In this document: one piece after another, positions 1 to 8,463 of the stretch | Layout: each line of letters opens with the position of its first letter | Numbering within the stretch: position 1 is the stretch's first letter | Source of the DNA: Deltaproteobacteria bacterium | GTDB taxonomy: Bacteria > Myxococcota_A > UBA9160 > SZUA-336 | NCBI GenBank assembly: GCA_029261895.1 | Contig: JAJDAK010000017.1 | Span: 1-64,000 of the forward strand | Reading direction: 5' to 3' | DNA: 64,000 nucleotides | Translations under genes and position numbers: made by a program | The notes under the pieces: generated by a model | What the model was told of the DNA's origin: nothing | The model's database searches: none | What the model saw: the letters and a program-made list of their open reading frames with translations, nothing else

Positions 1-252
1 GCAGCAAGAAAGCTGGTCGGACTCGAACTAAAGGGTCGACAGGTTCCACGAACAGGCTATCCCATCATGACCAAAAATGGTCCCGGGGTGGTGACCAGTG
101 GAACCTATGGCCCCAGCGTCGAGCGGTCGATCGCGATAGGCTACGTTCCGGCCAGCTGTTCCGACGTGGGGAATACATTGGAAGTTGAGATTCGGGGTCG
201 ACGTCTCCCCTGCGACGTTGTGGCGACTCCGTTCTATGACAGGAAAGCCTGA
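1..252 (+). CDS. gcvT: Glycine cleavage system T protein (aminomethyltransferase), C-terminal end
   Basis: The reading frame is open from the first base and gives the last 83 residues of a GcvT-like protein; the 5' part lies outside the window. It shows the barrel-like C-terminal domain of the family, including the ending in which the T protein typically finishes a few residues after a Pro-Phe-Tyr-like segment. GcvT transfers the methylene group from the aminomethyl-lipoyl H protein to tetrahydrofolate and releases ammonia. Its TGA overlaps the ATG of gcvH by one base, so the two genes are translationally coupled. The assignment rests on both the sequence and the neighbours gcvH, gcvPA and gcvPB. 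Confidence 0.88.
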   Translation, partial: AARKLVGLELKGRQVPRTGYPIMTKNGPGVVTSGTYGPSVERSIAIGYVPASCSDVGNTLEVEIRGRRLPCDVVATPFYDRKA

Positions 253-659
253 TGGCAGCAAAGACCTACGAAGTTCCAGATGACTATCACTACAGCACGA
301 GCGACGAGTGGGTTCGCGTGGATGGCGCCGTCGTCAAAGTCGGCCTCACCGACTACGCACAGAGCGAGCTCAGCGATATCGTGTTCGTTGAGATTCCCGA
401 AGTCGGTACGCAGGTCGAAGCCGGCCAAACGTTCGGCGTGGTGGAATCTGTAAAAGCCGTGAGTGATCTACTCGCGCCGATTAGCGGCGAGATTGTCGAG
501 GTTCATGCGACACTCGACGAGCATCCCGAATGGCTCAATGAGGATCCCTACGGACGCGGTTGGATTATTGGAATCGCCCCTGAGGATCTCGATGCGGTCG
601 AGGCGTTACAGACACCCGACGAATACCGCGCATCGATCAAGGAGCGCTCGGGCACGTGA
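252..659 (+). CDS. gcvH: Glycine cleavage system H protein (lipoyl carrier)
   Basis: A 135-residue protein, normal length for GcvH. The lipoylation site is visible as Lys68 in the context ESVKA, inside the hybrid-motif beta hairpin typical of lipoyl domains. The swinging lipoyl arm shuttles the aminomethyl group from the P protein to the T protein, and is reoxidised by dihydrolipoamide dehydrogenase, which is not in this window. The ATG overlaps the gcvT stop; its own TGA overlaps the GTG of gcvPA. No lipoate ligase or lipoyl synthase is nearby. Confidence 0.97.
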   Translation: MAAKTYEVPDDYHYSTSDEWVRVDGAVVKVGLTDYAQSELSDIVFVEIPEVGTQVEAGQTFGVVESVKAVSDLLAPISGEIVEVHATLDEHPEWLNEDPYGRGWIIGIAPEDLDAVEALQTPDEYRASIKERSGT

Positions 660-1978
660 GCTACACCCCCCATACGCCGGCAGAGCGCGAGGTCATGCTC
701 GAGCGCATCGGCATGGGTTCGGCTGACCAGCTCTTCGATTCAGTTCCAGCGTCGCTGCGTAAACGCGCCGGACTCAAGCTTGCACCGTCGCTGGATGAAC
801 GCAGCTTGCTCGCATATCTCGGCGACTACGCCGCTCGCAACCAAGGTGCCGGTGGCACCTCGAGTTTCATCGGTGCCGGCGCGTACCACCATTTCATTCC
901 CTCAGTTGTCGACACACTCGCGGGACGCGGCGAGTTCGCAACCGCCTACACGCCGTACCAGGCCGAAATCAGTCAGGGCACGCTGCAAGCCGTGTATGAG
1001 TTTCAGACCATGATCTGCCAGCTCACGGGACTCGATGTCGCCAACGCTTCACTCTACGATGGTGCATCCGCGACCGCAGAAGCCTGCCTGATGGCGCTTC
1101 GAACCACGCGTCGCAAGCAAGTACTCGTCAGCGCGGGGCTGCACCCGCACTACCGACGCGTGATCGAAACCTACCTTTCTGGACTCGATGCCGAAGTCAA
1201 GATCGCGGAGCTAGCGGAGGACGGAACCACAGCGATTCCAACGTTGGATAAGGACACCGCTGCGCTGGTGATTCAGTCCCCGAACTTCTTTGGCTGTATC
1301 GAGCACGTGGCAAAGCATTCAGAAGCCGCACATACCGCCGGCGCATTGTTGATTCACAGTTCCGCGGAGCCGCTCGCGATGGCGTTGCTTCGCGCACCGG
1401 GTGATGCGGGTGCGGACGTCGCCTGTGGCGAAGCCCAGAGTTTTGGTGTTCCGCTCAGCTTCGGGGGTCCTTACGCCGGATTCTTCGCCGCGCGTGAAAA
1501 ATGGTTGCGCCAATTACCGGGTCGCTTGATCGGCGAGACGCTCGACAGCGACGGCCAGCGCGCTTTTGTGATGACGCTGACCACGCGCGAACAACATATT
1601 CGACGCGAACGCGCGACCAGCAATATCTGCACCAACCAGGGCCTTTGTGCGCTGCGGGTCACCATCTACCTTGCATTGTTAGGACGTCAAGGTTTGCGCA
1701 CGCTCGCGGAACATAATCTCAGCTTAGCCGCGTACGCGCGCGAGAGCTTCGCGCAAGCGGGATTCGAGTTGCCCTATAGCGCGCCGACGTTCAATGAGTT
1801 CGTCGTGCGCGTGCCGAAGCTGGATACGCGTTATCCCAAGCTTGCGAGCGGCGGAATCTTGGCTGGATATCGACTGCGTGAGGTGGACGCGTCCCGCGAA
1901 GATGAACTGCTGGTCTGCGTTACAGAACAAAACTCACGAGATGAAATCGATCAGCTGGTGAGGGAGCTCGCCGCATGA
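656..1978 (+). CDS. gcvPA: Glycine dehydrogenase (decarboxylating) subunit 1
   Basis: A 440-residue protein starting at a GTG that overlaps the gcvH stop by four bases. It corresponds to the N-terminal half of single-chain P protein, as expected in organisms with the split, two-gene type (many Firmicutes, archaea and deltaproteobacteria). With GcvPB it forms the PLP enzyme that decarboxylates glycine and loads the aminomethyl group on lipoyl-GcvH. The PLP lysine is not in this subunit. Stop and the gcvPB ATG overlap by four bases (ATGA). Confidence 0.96.
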   Translation: MSYTPHTPAEREVMLERIGMGSADQLFDSVPASLRKRAGLKLAPSLDERSLLAYLGDYAARNQGAGGTSSFIGAGAYHHFIPSVVDTLAGRGEFATAYTPYQAEISQGTLQAVYEFQTMICQLTGLDVANASLYDGASATAEACLMALRTTRRKQVLVSAGLHPHYRRVIETYLSGLDAEVKIAELAEDGTTAIPTLDKDTAALVIQSPNFFGCIEHVAKHSEAAHTAGALLIHSSAEPLAMALLRAPGDAGADVACGEAQSFGVPLSFGGPYAGFFAAREKWLRQLPGRLIGETLDSDGQRAFVMTLTTREQHIRRERATSNICTNQGLCALRVTIYLALLGRQGLRTLAEHNLSLAAYARESFAQAGFELPYSAPTFNEFVVRVPKLDTRYPKLASGGILAGYRLREVDASREDELLVCVTEQNSRDEIDQLVRELAA

Positions 1979-3465
1979 ACAAACCCGGAACCAGCGGACT
2001 CATCTTCAACGAAGAACTCATTTTCGAACGCTCCCGACCCAACCGTCCCGGCGTACCGCTGAATCCGCCGGATGTGCCATTGCGTGATGCGGGCGATTTA
2101 ATAGGGGCCGAAAACCTTCGCGACGATATCGACGGTTTTCCGGAGGTGTCTGAACTCGATGTGGTGAGACATTTCACGCGGCTATCCCAATGGAACTACT
2201 CGATCGATACCGGTTTTTATCCGCTGGGGTCGTGCACCATGAAGTACAACCCCAAAGTGAACGAGACCGCTGCCGCCCTACCCGGTCTGGCCGACGTGCA
2301 TCCGATGTCCCCCGACTCGGCATTGCAGGGCATCTTGGGTCTCGCCTCTGAAGTCGAACAGATTTTGATCGAAATCTCCGGGCTGGATCGTGTGACGCTA
2401 CAACCGGCCGCGGGCGCGCAGGGCGAATTCGTCGGCATGATGATGATTCAAGCGTATCACCGCGCACGCGGTGACCATCAGCGCAAGCGCGTGTTGATTC
2501 CAGATACCGCACATGGCACCAATCCCGCGAGCGCGGCGCTCAACGGGATGGAAGTGGTCGAGGTTAAGAGCGGCGACGATGGCATCGTTCATCCCGCTGC
2601 GCTCGAGGCGCTCTTGGATGAGCGCACATCTGCACTCATGCTCACCAATCCGAATACCCTGGGGCTCTTCGAGTCTCATGTTGAAGAACTCGCCGAGTTG
2701 GTACACGCGGCGGGCGGTCTGGTGTATCTCGATGGCGCGAATATGAACGCGTTGATGGGTGTCGCTAAACCCGGCGACATGGGAATCGACGTGATGCACT
2801 TCAACCTCCATAAGACGTTCTCGACGCCCCACGGCGGCGGGGGCCCAGGCGCCGGCCCCGTTGCGGTCCGCGAAATACTGGAACCCTATCTCCCAAGTCC
2901 AATCGTGCGTCGTGACGGCGAGCAATTCAAACTCGACGCGGACCGACCCCAGTCGATCGGACGCGTTCACGGTTTTCACGGCAATGCGGGCATGTGGATT
3001 CGAGCGCTCGCCTACATTCGGACGCTTGGCGCCGAAGGCTTGGTCGATGTCACCGAAACCGCGGTGCTCAATGCCAATTATATTTTGGCGGAACTCAAGT
3101 CGCATTACGACGTACCTCATGACCGGACCGTGATGCATGAGTGTGTGCTCTCGGATCGTAAGCAGCAGTCCACCGGTGTGACGACCGCAGATATTGCTAA
3201 ACGCCTGATGGACTATGGCTTTCACCCCCCCACGATTTACTTTCCCCTGGTGATCCCTGGCGCGTTGATGATTGAGCCCACCGAGACCGAATCGCTTGAA
3301 GACTTGGACCGATTCATTGATGCCATGCGAAGCATCGCCGAGGAATCCAAAACTTCGCCAGAGCAAGTTACGAGCGCCCCGTCCCTGCCGAAGGTCCGTC
3401 GCCTCGACGAAGTTCGTGCGGCCCGCAAACCTCGCCTTCGCTGGACCCAAGACCAGGCTGAATAG
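1975..3465 (+). CDS. gcvPB: Glycine dehydrogenase (decarboxylating) subunit 2, PLP-binding
   Basis: A 496-residue protein with the PLP-binding lysine at about residue 280 in FNLHKTF, followed by a glycine-rich stretch (HGGGGPGAGP) typical of P protein. The TAHGTNPASA motif near residue 178-187 is also family-typical. The last 40 or so residues are Arg/Lys-rich and look like a lineage-specific extension. It is the fourth gene of the operon; the following protease starts one base after its stop and may be read from the same transcript. Confidence 0.97.
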   Translation: MNKPGTSGLIFNEELIFERSRPNRPGVPLNPPDVPLRDAGDLIGAENLRDDIDGFPEVSELDVVRHFTRLSQWNYSIDTGFYPLGSCTMKYNPKVNETAAALPGLADVHPMSPDSALQGILGLASEVEQILIEISGLDRVTLQPAAGAQGEFVGMMMIQAYHRARGDHQRKRVLIPDTAHGTNPASAALNGMEVVEVKSGDDGIVHPAALEALLDERTSALMLTNPNTLGLFESHVEELAELVHAAGGLVYLDGANMNALMGVAKPGDMGIDVMHFNLHKTFSTPHGGGGPGAGPVAVREILEPYLPSPIVRRDGEQFKLDADRPQSIGRVHGFHGNAGMWIRALAYIRTLGAEGLVDVTETAVLNANYILAELKSHYDVPHDRTVMHECVLSDRKQQSTGVTTADIAKRLMDYGFHPPTIYFPLVIPGALMIEPTETESLEDLDRFIDAMRSIAEESKTSPEQVTSAPSLPKVRRLDEVRAARKPRLRWTQDQAE

Positions 3466-3466
3466 C

Positions 3467-5032
3467 GTGCGCGCAACACCCCTGCTCCTGGCCGCGTTCT
3501 TTATCGTCGGCGGAGCTGGCTGCAGCTTTCGAGCGCTTCAAGACAATCCGCTAAAGCGTGAAGTCACGGTTGATGACGAGCAGTCCGCTACATTTCAGAT
3601 TCACCAGCAGATCCGCAGTCAGATGCCGCTCATCACCGACCCGGTCCTCACGTTTTACATCAATGCGCTCGGCCAAGAAATCGTCGACTCCACCGAACCC
3701 CAGCCCTTCGTCTACCGTTTCTTTGTTTTCGATAGCGACGTGCTAAACGCGTTTACGATCGGTGGTGGCTACGTCTACATCTCGAGCGGCGTGCTCGCTC
3801 AAGCCGGCGATGTCAACGAACTCGTCGGGGTACTCGCGCATGAAGTCGCGCACGTACGGCGACGCCACGTTGCAAAAGCGCAGGAAAATCAGGGGCTCGC
3901 GTCGATCGCGGCGCTGGCGGCTACACTCGCGATCGCGGCGGCGGGTGGGGACCCGGGTATCGCGATCGCCGCACAGGGGATTAACGTCGCGCTGCAAATC
4001 AAGAATACCCGCGAAGCCGAGGTCGACGCGGACCATCATGGTTTGGAATACATGCTGCACTCGAGCTACGACCCCGACGGCATGAGCCGTTTCTTTCAAC
4101 GGATCCTGACCGAACAGAAGCAACCTGGGCAGGAAATTCCCGCGTATCTTTTTACCCACCCCGCCCTGAAAGAGCGGATCGCCGCGGTTAGAACCACATT
4201 GAAGCGCACACAGGTTCCCGCCCGGGCAAGAGAACGCACAGACCCACGCCTAGAGCAGATGCAAGAACGACTCGCACGGATCCAGAATCCCGTTGCTGGA
4301 GGCAGTGGCCTACACGCGAGACCCGAATTCGATCGCAGCCTTACAAACCCGCTGCTCGCTGAAGCCAAGGCGCTCTCCGACGCGGGCGACGAAACTACCG
4401 GGATCGAAAAACTCACTCAAGCGGCACGGCTCGAACCCCGCGATCCACGTGTCTATCTCGAACGCGCGACGCTTCACGAAAAGGCCGGAGAACTCGACGC
4501 CGCGCGTGAAGATCTAGAACAAGCGCTCGCTTTAGATTCCACCGTGCCGTTGGTTCAATACCGACTGGGATTGATTCAAAAACGCCTTGGCCATCGCAAA
4601 GTGGCCGTGTTTTATTTGGAGCAAGCCGCAATTGGTTTCAAGACCGGAAGTTCTGGCCGCGAACGTGCGGACTTTCAGATTCGCCAACTCAGCTTCAAAG
4701 TCTTGGACTCGAGCGGTCTTCGTGGCAAATCCAATGGCCCGCTCAAGGTGCGGTTTCAGCCGTCCGGAAATGTCGTCTGGTGGGGCGAAATCAGTCGACA
4801 CTTCATGCCGCTCAACCCGCGTGTACGTGTGCGCTGGGTTGGACCCAAAGGCAAGAAGGCTTTCGAGGAAACCGTGCTCATGAGCCCTGGAGGCAAGGTC
4901 AGTTCGAATTTCAAGCTCGAGGCCGCCCCCCCCGGCGCTTGGAGCGTAGAAGTCTTTGTGGGTGATAGCCAAATCGATCGACAGACATTTGAGGTCACCG
5001 ACGGGCGCGATGCGAGTAACCCCACGCTATAG
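3467..5032 (+). CDS. M48 family zinc metalloprotease with TPR region, probable lipoprotein
   Basis: I place the start at the GTG at 3467, directly after the gcvPB stop, because it gives a hydrophobic N-terminus ending in a cysteine at about residue 19 (GGAGC, a weak lipobox); the longer open frame would overlap gcvPB by almost 200 bases. The M48 catalytic motif HEVAH lies at about residues 125-129, and EAEVDADHHG supplies the distal zinc glutamate. The second half has TPR-like helices (about 330-420) and then an unassigned beta-rich tail. This layout resembles BepA/YfgC-type periplasmic proteases that act in outer-membrane protein quality control. The exact role is inferred. Confidence 0.88.
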   Translation: MRATPLLLAAFFIVGGAGCSFRALQDNPLKREVTVDDEQSATFQIHQQIRSQMPLITDPVLTFYINALGQEIVDSTEPQPFVYRFFVFDSDVLNAFTIGGGYVYISSGVLAQAGDVNELVGVLAHEVAHVRRRHVAKAQENQGLASIAALAATLAIAAAGGDPGIAIAAQGINVALQIKNTREAEVDADHHGLEYMLHSSYDPDGMSRFFQRILTEQKQPGQEIPAYLFTHPALKERIAAVRTTLKRTQVPARARERTDPRLEQMQERLARIQNPVAGGSGLHARPEFDRSLTNPLLAEAKALSDAGDETTGIEKLTQAARLEPRDPRVYLERATLHEKAGELDAAREDLEQALALDSTVPLVQYRLGLIQKRLGHRKVAVFYLEQAAIGFKTGSSGRERADFQIRQLSFKVLDSSGLRGKSNGPLKVRFQPSGNVVWWGEISRHFMPLNPRVRVRWVGPKGKKAFEETVLMSPGGKVSSNFKLEAAPPGAWSVEVFVGDSQIDRQTFEVTDGRDASNPTL

Positions 5033-5056
5033 TTTTGGACCATCGGAGGTAACAGA

Positions 5057-5380
5057 ATGAGTTTCAAATTGGCATTTCAAAATCTTCCGCATAGCGACGC
5101 GATTCGCGAAGAATGTGAACGCCTCCACCAAGCACTCCGCGAAGAGTTTCCTGAGATTTCGAAGGTCGAGGTCAATCTGAAACAGGAAGGCGTTCAATTT
5201 CACGCGACTGTGCACGTTACCGGCAAGGACATGGACCTCGCGTCACATTCGGATACTACCGACCTTCACGATACGGTGGTCGAAGCTTTCGATCGTGCGA
5301 AACGCCAGTTACGCAAGCACCATGACAAACAGATCTTTGCTAGACGCCGCGATGCCCAAAAGGACCGGCACAGTTCCTAG
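5057..5380 (+). CDS. HPF/RaiA-type ribosome-associated protein
   Basis: A 107-residue protein preceded by a strong ribosome binding site (GGAGGT, eight bases before ATG). The beta-alpha-beta-beta-beta-alpha pattern and the ending DTVVEAFDRAKRQLRKHHDK match the S30AE fold of short hibernation-promoting factors, which bind the 30S decoding centre in starved cells. Sequence likeness is moderate; no long C-terminal dimerisation domain is present. Its TAG shares bases with the stop of the small gene on the other strand. Confidence 0.75.
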   Translation: MSFKLAFQNLPHSDAIREECERLHQALREEFPEISKVEVNLKQEGVQFHATVHVTGKDMDLASHSDTTDLHDTVVEAFDRAKRQLRKHHDKQIFARRRDAQKDRHSS

Positions 5381-5553
5381 TCTCCGAGTGCGCGCCGAGA
5401 GAGCTCATAGAAAACAGTCATCGTAATATGACCAGCGTCTTCGCTCTGAAGCACGTACTGAATTTCACAAGGCGTCACTTCGAGGAACTTATTGACCTCT
5501 TCCTCGATTTCTTTCGGCAATCCACCAAAAACATGGCAACGCAGGTGATCCAT
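5377..5553 (-). CDS. Small conserved-looking protein, 58 residues
   Basis: A short frame starting with MDHLRCHVFGG and ending LSRRALGD, with codon use like its neighbours and a mixed alpha/beta pattern (KEIEEEVNKFLEV, IQYVLQSEDAGHITMTVFYE). The shape resembles short proteins of the Cse60/DUF2758 kind, but I cannot prove homology. It ends tail-to-tail with the HPF-like gene, the two stops sharing the palindrome CTAG. It lies 12 bases upstream of the stop of the MoeB-rhodanese gene, downstream on the same strand of that gene, and could be its last cotranscribed cistron. Confidence 0.6.
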   Translation of the reverse strand: MDHLRCHVFGGLPKEIEEEVNKFLEVTPCEIQYVLQSEDAGHITMTVFYELSRRALGD

Positions 5554-5565
5554 AGGATCGGAAAC

Positions 5566-6711
5566 CTACTTTTTGGGAATGCCTGAGTCGACCTCCGCTT
5601 GCCACGCTTCGATCCCACCACGCAAATTCACGACAGCATTGAACCCATGCGCCACCAAAATTTCACAGGCTTTGCGACTACGTCCGCCCGTCTGGCAATG
5701 AACGATCACCGGGCGATTTTTCCAAGCCGCTAAATCTGCGAGCGCGGATTCGAGCGTGCCGAGCGGAATCAGCCGCGCGCCGGCGATCTTCGCGAGCTCT
5801 GCCTCGAAGGGCTCGCGTACATCAATCAATAGCGGCGGTTCATCGGCCGCCAGGCGCTGCTGTAGATTGTGCGGATCGATTTCAGAAATCTCCGACGGAC
5901 CAGACGCGCCGGACGCGGAACAAAACGCTTCATAGTCGATCGGCTCTGTGATCGATGGACCGTCGCCACAAACGGCACAATCCGGATCGCGGCCAAGCTT
6001 GAACGTTCGCGTCTCCATACTGAGTGCGTCGTAGGTAAGAAGTCGCCCAACCAGCGGCTCCCCCTGCCCTACAATCAGCTTGATCACCTCTGTGGCTTGC
6101 ATCAAGCCAATCACACCAGGCAGAACGCCGAGTACACCCGCCTCCGCGCAGTTGGGCGCAAGTTCTGGCGGCGGTGGCTCGGGAAATAGACAGCGGTAGC
6201 ATGGTCCAATCCGCGCATCGAAAACACTCACCTGACCTTCGAAGCGCATCACGCTGCCATAGACGAGCGGGACTTTCTGCCAAACACAAACGTCGTTCGT
6301 GAGATAGCGACTTGGAAACGTATCGGTACCGTCGAGAACAATGTCGTAGCCTCCGACCCATTCCATTGCGTTCGAGGCATCTAACTTCGTGGAATGAAAT
6401 TCGACCGTCACGTCCGGATTCAAGGCGCGCAGTCGTTCGGCAGCGGCTTCGACTTTCGGGCGCCCGACATCCGCCGTGGTGTAGAGGATCTGGCGCTGCA
6501 GGTTCGAAGCATCCACAGCATCGAAATCAACCAGGCCCAAGGTGCCGACACCCGTGGCCGCAAGATACAAACTCGCGGGCGAGCCGAGACCACCTACTCC
6601 AATCAATAGGACGCGCGCATCGAGAAGCTTCCGCTGGCCGATGGGTCCGATCTCCTCGAGGAAGAGATGGCGCTTATAGCGCTCGAGCTGTTCCGGAGTG
6701 AGTTTCGACAT
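5566..6711 (-). CDS. MoeB/ThiF-type adenylyltransferase fused to rhodanese domain
   Basis: Start chosen at the internal MSKLTPEQ (6711), where the family homology begins; a longer frame exists. Residues 1-250 form the E1-like domain with nucleotide loop GVGGLGSP (38-45), DGTD (127-130) and two zinc cysteine pairs (171/174 and 245/248). Residues about 280-380 are a rhodanese domain with the active loop HCQTGGRS, cysteine near 339. Such MoeZ/MoeBR proteins adenylate and sulfurate ubiquitin-like sulfur carriers (MoaD, ThiS, CysO types) for molybdopterin, thiamine or cysteine synthesis. No carrier gene is nearby; the gene sits at the end of the oxidase operon, overlapping the CPVC protein. Confidence 0.93.
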   Translation of the reverse strand: MSKLTPEQLERYKRHLFLEEIGPIGQRKLLDARVLLIGVGGLGSPASLYLAATGVGTLGLVDFDAVDASNLQRQILYTTADVGRPKVEAAAERLRALNPDVTVEFHSTKLDASNAMEWVGGYDIVLDGTDTFPSRYLTNDVCVWQKVPLVYGSVMRFEGQVSVFDARIGPCYRCLFPEPPPPELAPNCAEAGVLGVLPGVIGLMQATEVIKLIVGQGEPLVGRLLTYDALSMETRTFKLGRDPDCAVCGDGPSITEPIDYEAFCSASGASGPSEISEIDPHNLQQRLAADEPPLLIDVREPFEAELAKIAGARLIPLGTLESALADLAAWKNRPVIVHCQTGGRSRKACEILVAHGFNAVVNLRGGIEAWQAEVDSGIPKK

Positions 6712-6925
6712 TCCCGTCCTCACGTTCGAGTTCGAGGGCTCGTCGCTGTAACCACCAAACAAACGAACCAATGGTCACGAGCGGCAAGAGACTGAGGAAA
6801 ACCGTGGTGATGATAAATGCGAGGCGATTTTCTTCAGTGCTTTGAAAACAAACCGGACATGCGTCAGCAAACGTCGGTGCGAACAGCAACCAGGTAAAAC
6901 ATGCGATACGACCGAAGTGACTCAA
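6674..6925 (-). CDS. Small membrane protein with CPVC motif
   Basis: An 83-residue protein. I choose the TTG at 6925, whose TTGA overlaps the stop of the preceding subunit-III-like gene, a normal coupled start. It has a hydrophobic leader ending about FADA, then CPVC, then one transmembrane helix (about residues 35-57) and a charged tail. The CPVC after the leader would face the periplasm, where a CxxC pair could bind copper or act in thiol chemistry; that is inference. The end overlaps the MoeB-rhodanese start by 38 bases. Confidence 0.7.
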   Translation of the reverse strand: MSHFGRIACFTWLLFAPTFADACPVCFQSTEENRLAFIITTVFLSLLPLVTIGSFVWWLQRRALELEREDGNVETHSGTARAL

Positions 6926-7512
6926 GAGAGATATACCAGGCCATAGAGAACAGGCCAAATACCGACGACAAAGTACCAAAATGCCTCGGTCGCATGAAAC
7001 CTGTTAAGCTCGACAGCCCCTTGGTTCACTTGCAGACCGCAGCTGATCAGAAAACCCAATGCCACCATCACATGAAGTGCGTGCGCGCCGACGATCAGGT
7101 AAAAGAATGCGCCGTGGACGCTCGAGGTGAGGGTGAGCCCTTCTGCAATCAAACCCACCCACTCGTAGCCCTGAGAAACGGTGAAGAACGTTCCCAAAAG
7201 AATCGCAGCCCAGAGCGGGCTCTTAGCGGTTGCAGGGGCATCTGTAATCCGTCGGTGGGCAACGAAGAGCGCGACGCCACTCAGCAGCAGAGCCAGCGTA
7301 TTGAACGCGGTGTTCTCGATCGGCAGACGAGGTTGCCCCGGCGGTGGCCAGCCGAACGACGCCATGCTCTTACCGATGAGAAACGCACTGACCAAGCCAC
7401 CAAAGAGCATGATCTCGGTAAGGATGAAGATCATCGTACCCAGCACTGCGTTTGACAGCAGTGTTTTACGCTTTGCGGGCGGACCTCCACCCGAGTCGTA
7501 GACGACGTTCAA
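6922..7512 (-). CDS. Cytochrome c oxidase subunit III-like protein (second copy)
   Basis: The heme-copper oxidase subunit III fold is visible in the C-terminal 190 residues: five hydrophobic segments, the QGYEW motif and HALHVM near the end. The open frame runs further upstream, but that part overlaps the subunit IV gene and shows no family sequence. In frame the best start is the TTG at 7512 (196 residues). A different subunit III is encoded two genes upstream (7873-8442), so the operon carries two members of this family, perhaps one acting as an assembly or quinol-oxidase-like subunit. Confidence 0.85.
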   Translation of the reverse strand: MNVVYDSGGGPPAKRKTLLSNAVLGTMIFILTEIMLFGGLVSAFLIGKSMASFGWPPPGQPRLPIENTAFNTLALLLSGVALFVAHRRITDAPATAKSPLWAAILLGTFFTVSQGYEWVGLIAEGLTLTSSVHGAFFYLIVGAHALHVMVALGFLISCGLQVNQGAVELNRFHATEAFWYFVVGIWPVLYGLVYLS

Positions 7513-7532
7513 GTCTGTCGACGAGGTCCCGC

Positions 7533-7862
7533 CTAATGATGCGGGGTCGCCGCGGCTTCCGCCTCGACTTTGGGCTTGTACCATTGGTCGCCCTCCTGGT
7601 TCATGACATCGGGCGCTGCGCCAGCGAAGAAGAGTAGCATGAAGACGACCATCGTCGTGAGCAGATAGACGACATACTTCTTCTCGACATTGAGATGCAT
7701 GAAGTTTCGGGCCACGAGATAGGCCTTCACGATCGCGATGCCAAATGCGGTGATCAAGGTGACGACCGGAATTTCGAGCATTGGGCCAGCCACAGAGATC
7801 GACAGCAGCACGAGGAGCCAAGCCCAGATCTTGAAGTAATTCGGATGCGCGTGCTCAGACAT
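7533..7862 (-). CDS. Prokaryotic cytochrome c oxidase subunit IV
   Basis: A 109-residue protein with three transmembrane helices and the VKAYLVARNFMHL motif typical of the prokaryotic subunit IV family (CyoD/CoxF-like). It is thought to stabilise the oxidase complex in the inner membrane. The C-terminal 25 residues are polar and end in two histidines. Position between coxC and a second subunit III fits. Confidence 0.9.
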   Translation of the reverse strand: MSEHAHPNYFKIWAWLLVLLSISVAGPMLEIPVVTLITAFGIAIVKAYLVARNFMHLNVEKKYVVYLLTTMVVFMLLFFAGAAPDVMNQEGDQWYKPKVEAEAAATPHH

Positions 7863-7872
7863 GATCAGCCCT

Positions 7873-8442
7873 TCACTTGGCGATGTAGAGCAACGGGAAG
7901 AGGAAGATCCAGACCAAATCGACGAAATGCCAATAGATCCCGATCAACTCCACCCGATGCAGTTCAAGGTTCTGCTTCGCGGTTTGAGCGACGATGCCCA
8001 TGATCACAACACCGGCGATGACGTGCAGTGCGTGAAGACCGGCCGCGGTGTAGTAGAACGACCAAAAGCCGTTCGAGCTGATGGTGAAACCATGGGAGAT
8101 TTCCATGTTCCACTCAAATCCTTTCACCACCGCAAACGTGATACCACCCAGCATCGTCCAATAGAGCAGCTTCGCGGCCTTCTTGCCGTTGCCAGCTTCT
8201 GCGGCTTGATGCGCGAGCACGGCGGACAAACTCGAAGTGAGCAACACAAATGTGTTAAACGCACCGATCCAAGTATTGGTATGCGATGCGTATTCCGCCC
8301 ACTCGGGATGCGAGAGACGAAACATGATGTACGATGCGAGCAGCCCGCCGAAGATCACGATTTCCGAGGCGATCACCCACCAAACGGCGAGTCGCCCCGT
8401 CGGTGTTCCTGACGCACTTCGCGTGGTAGCAATGGGTCTCAT
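7873..8442 (-). CDS. coxC: Cytochrome c oxidase subunit III
   Basis: A 189-residue, five-helix subunit III of the short type. It has the GFEWNMEI segment and HALHVIAGV late motif typical of the family, with WHFVDLVWIFLFPLLY at the end. The subunit does not bind metal and supports proton uptake and complex stability. It follows coxA by 21 bases on the same strand. Confidence 0.93.
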   Translation of the reverse strand: MRPIATTRSASGTPTGRLAVWWVIASEIVIFGGLLASYIMFRLSHPEWAEYASHTNTWIGAFNTFVLLTSSLSAVLAHQAAEAGNGKKAAKLLYWTMLGGITFAVVKGFEWNMEISHGFTISSNGFWSFYYTAAGLHALHVIAGVVIMGIVAQTAKQNLELHRVELIGIYWHFVDLVWIFLFPLLYIAK

Positions 8443-8463
8443 TTCGCGTCCTGCACCTTTCGC

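Noticed and set aside
2398..3450. 350-codon open frame on the minus strand opposite gcvPB
   Set aside because: It is antisense to a clearly assigned enzyme with its active site intact; its sequence has no family likeness and results from codon bias.
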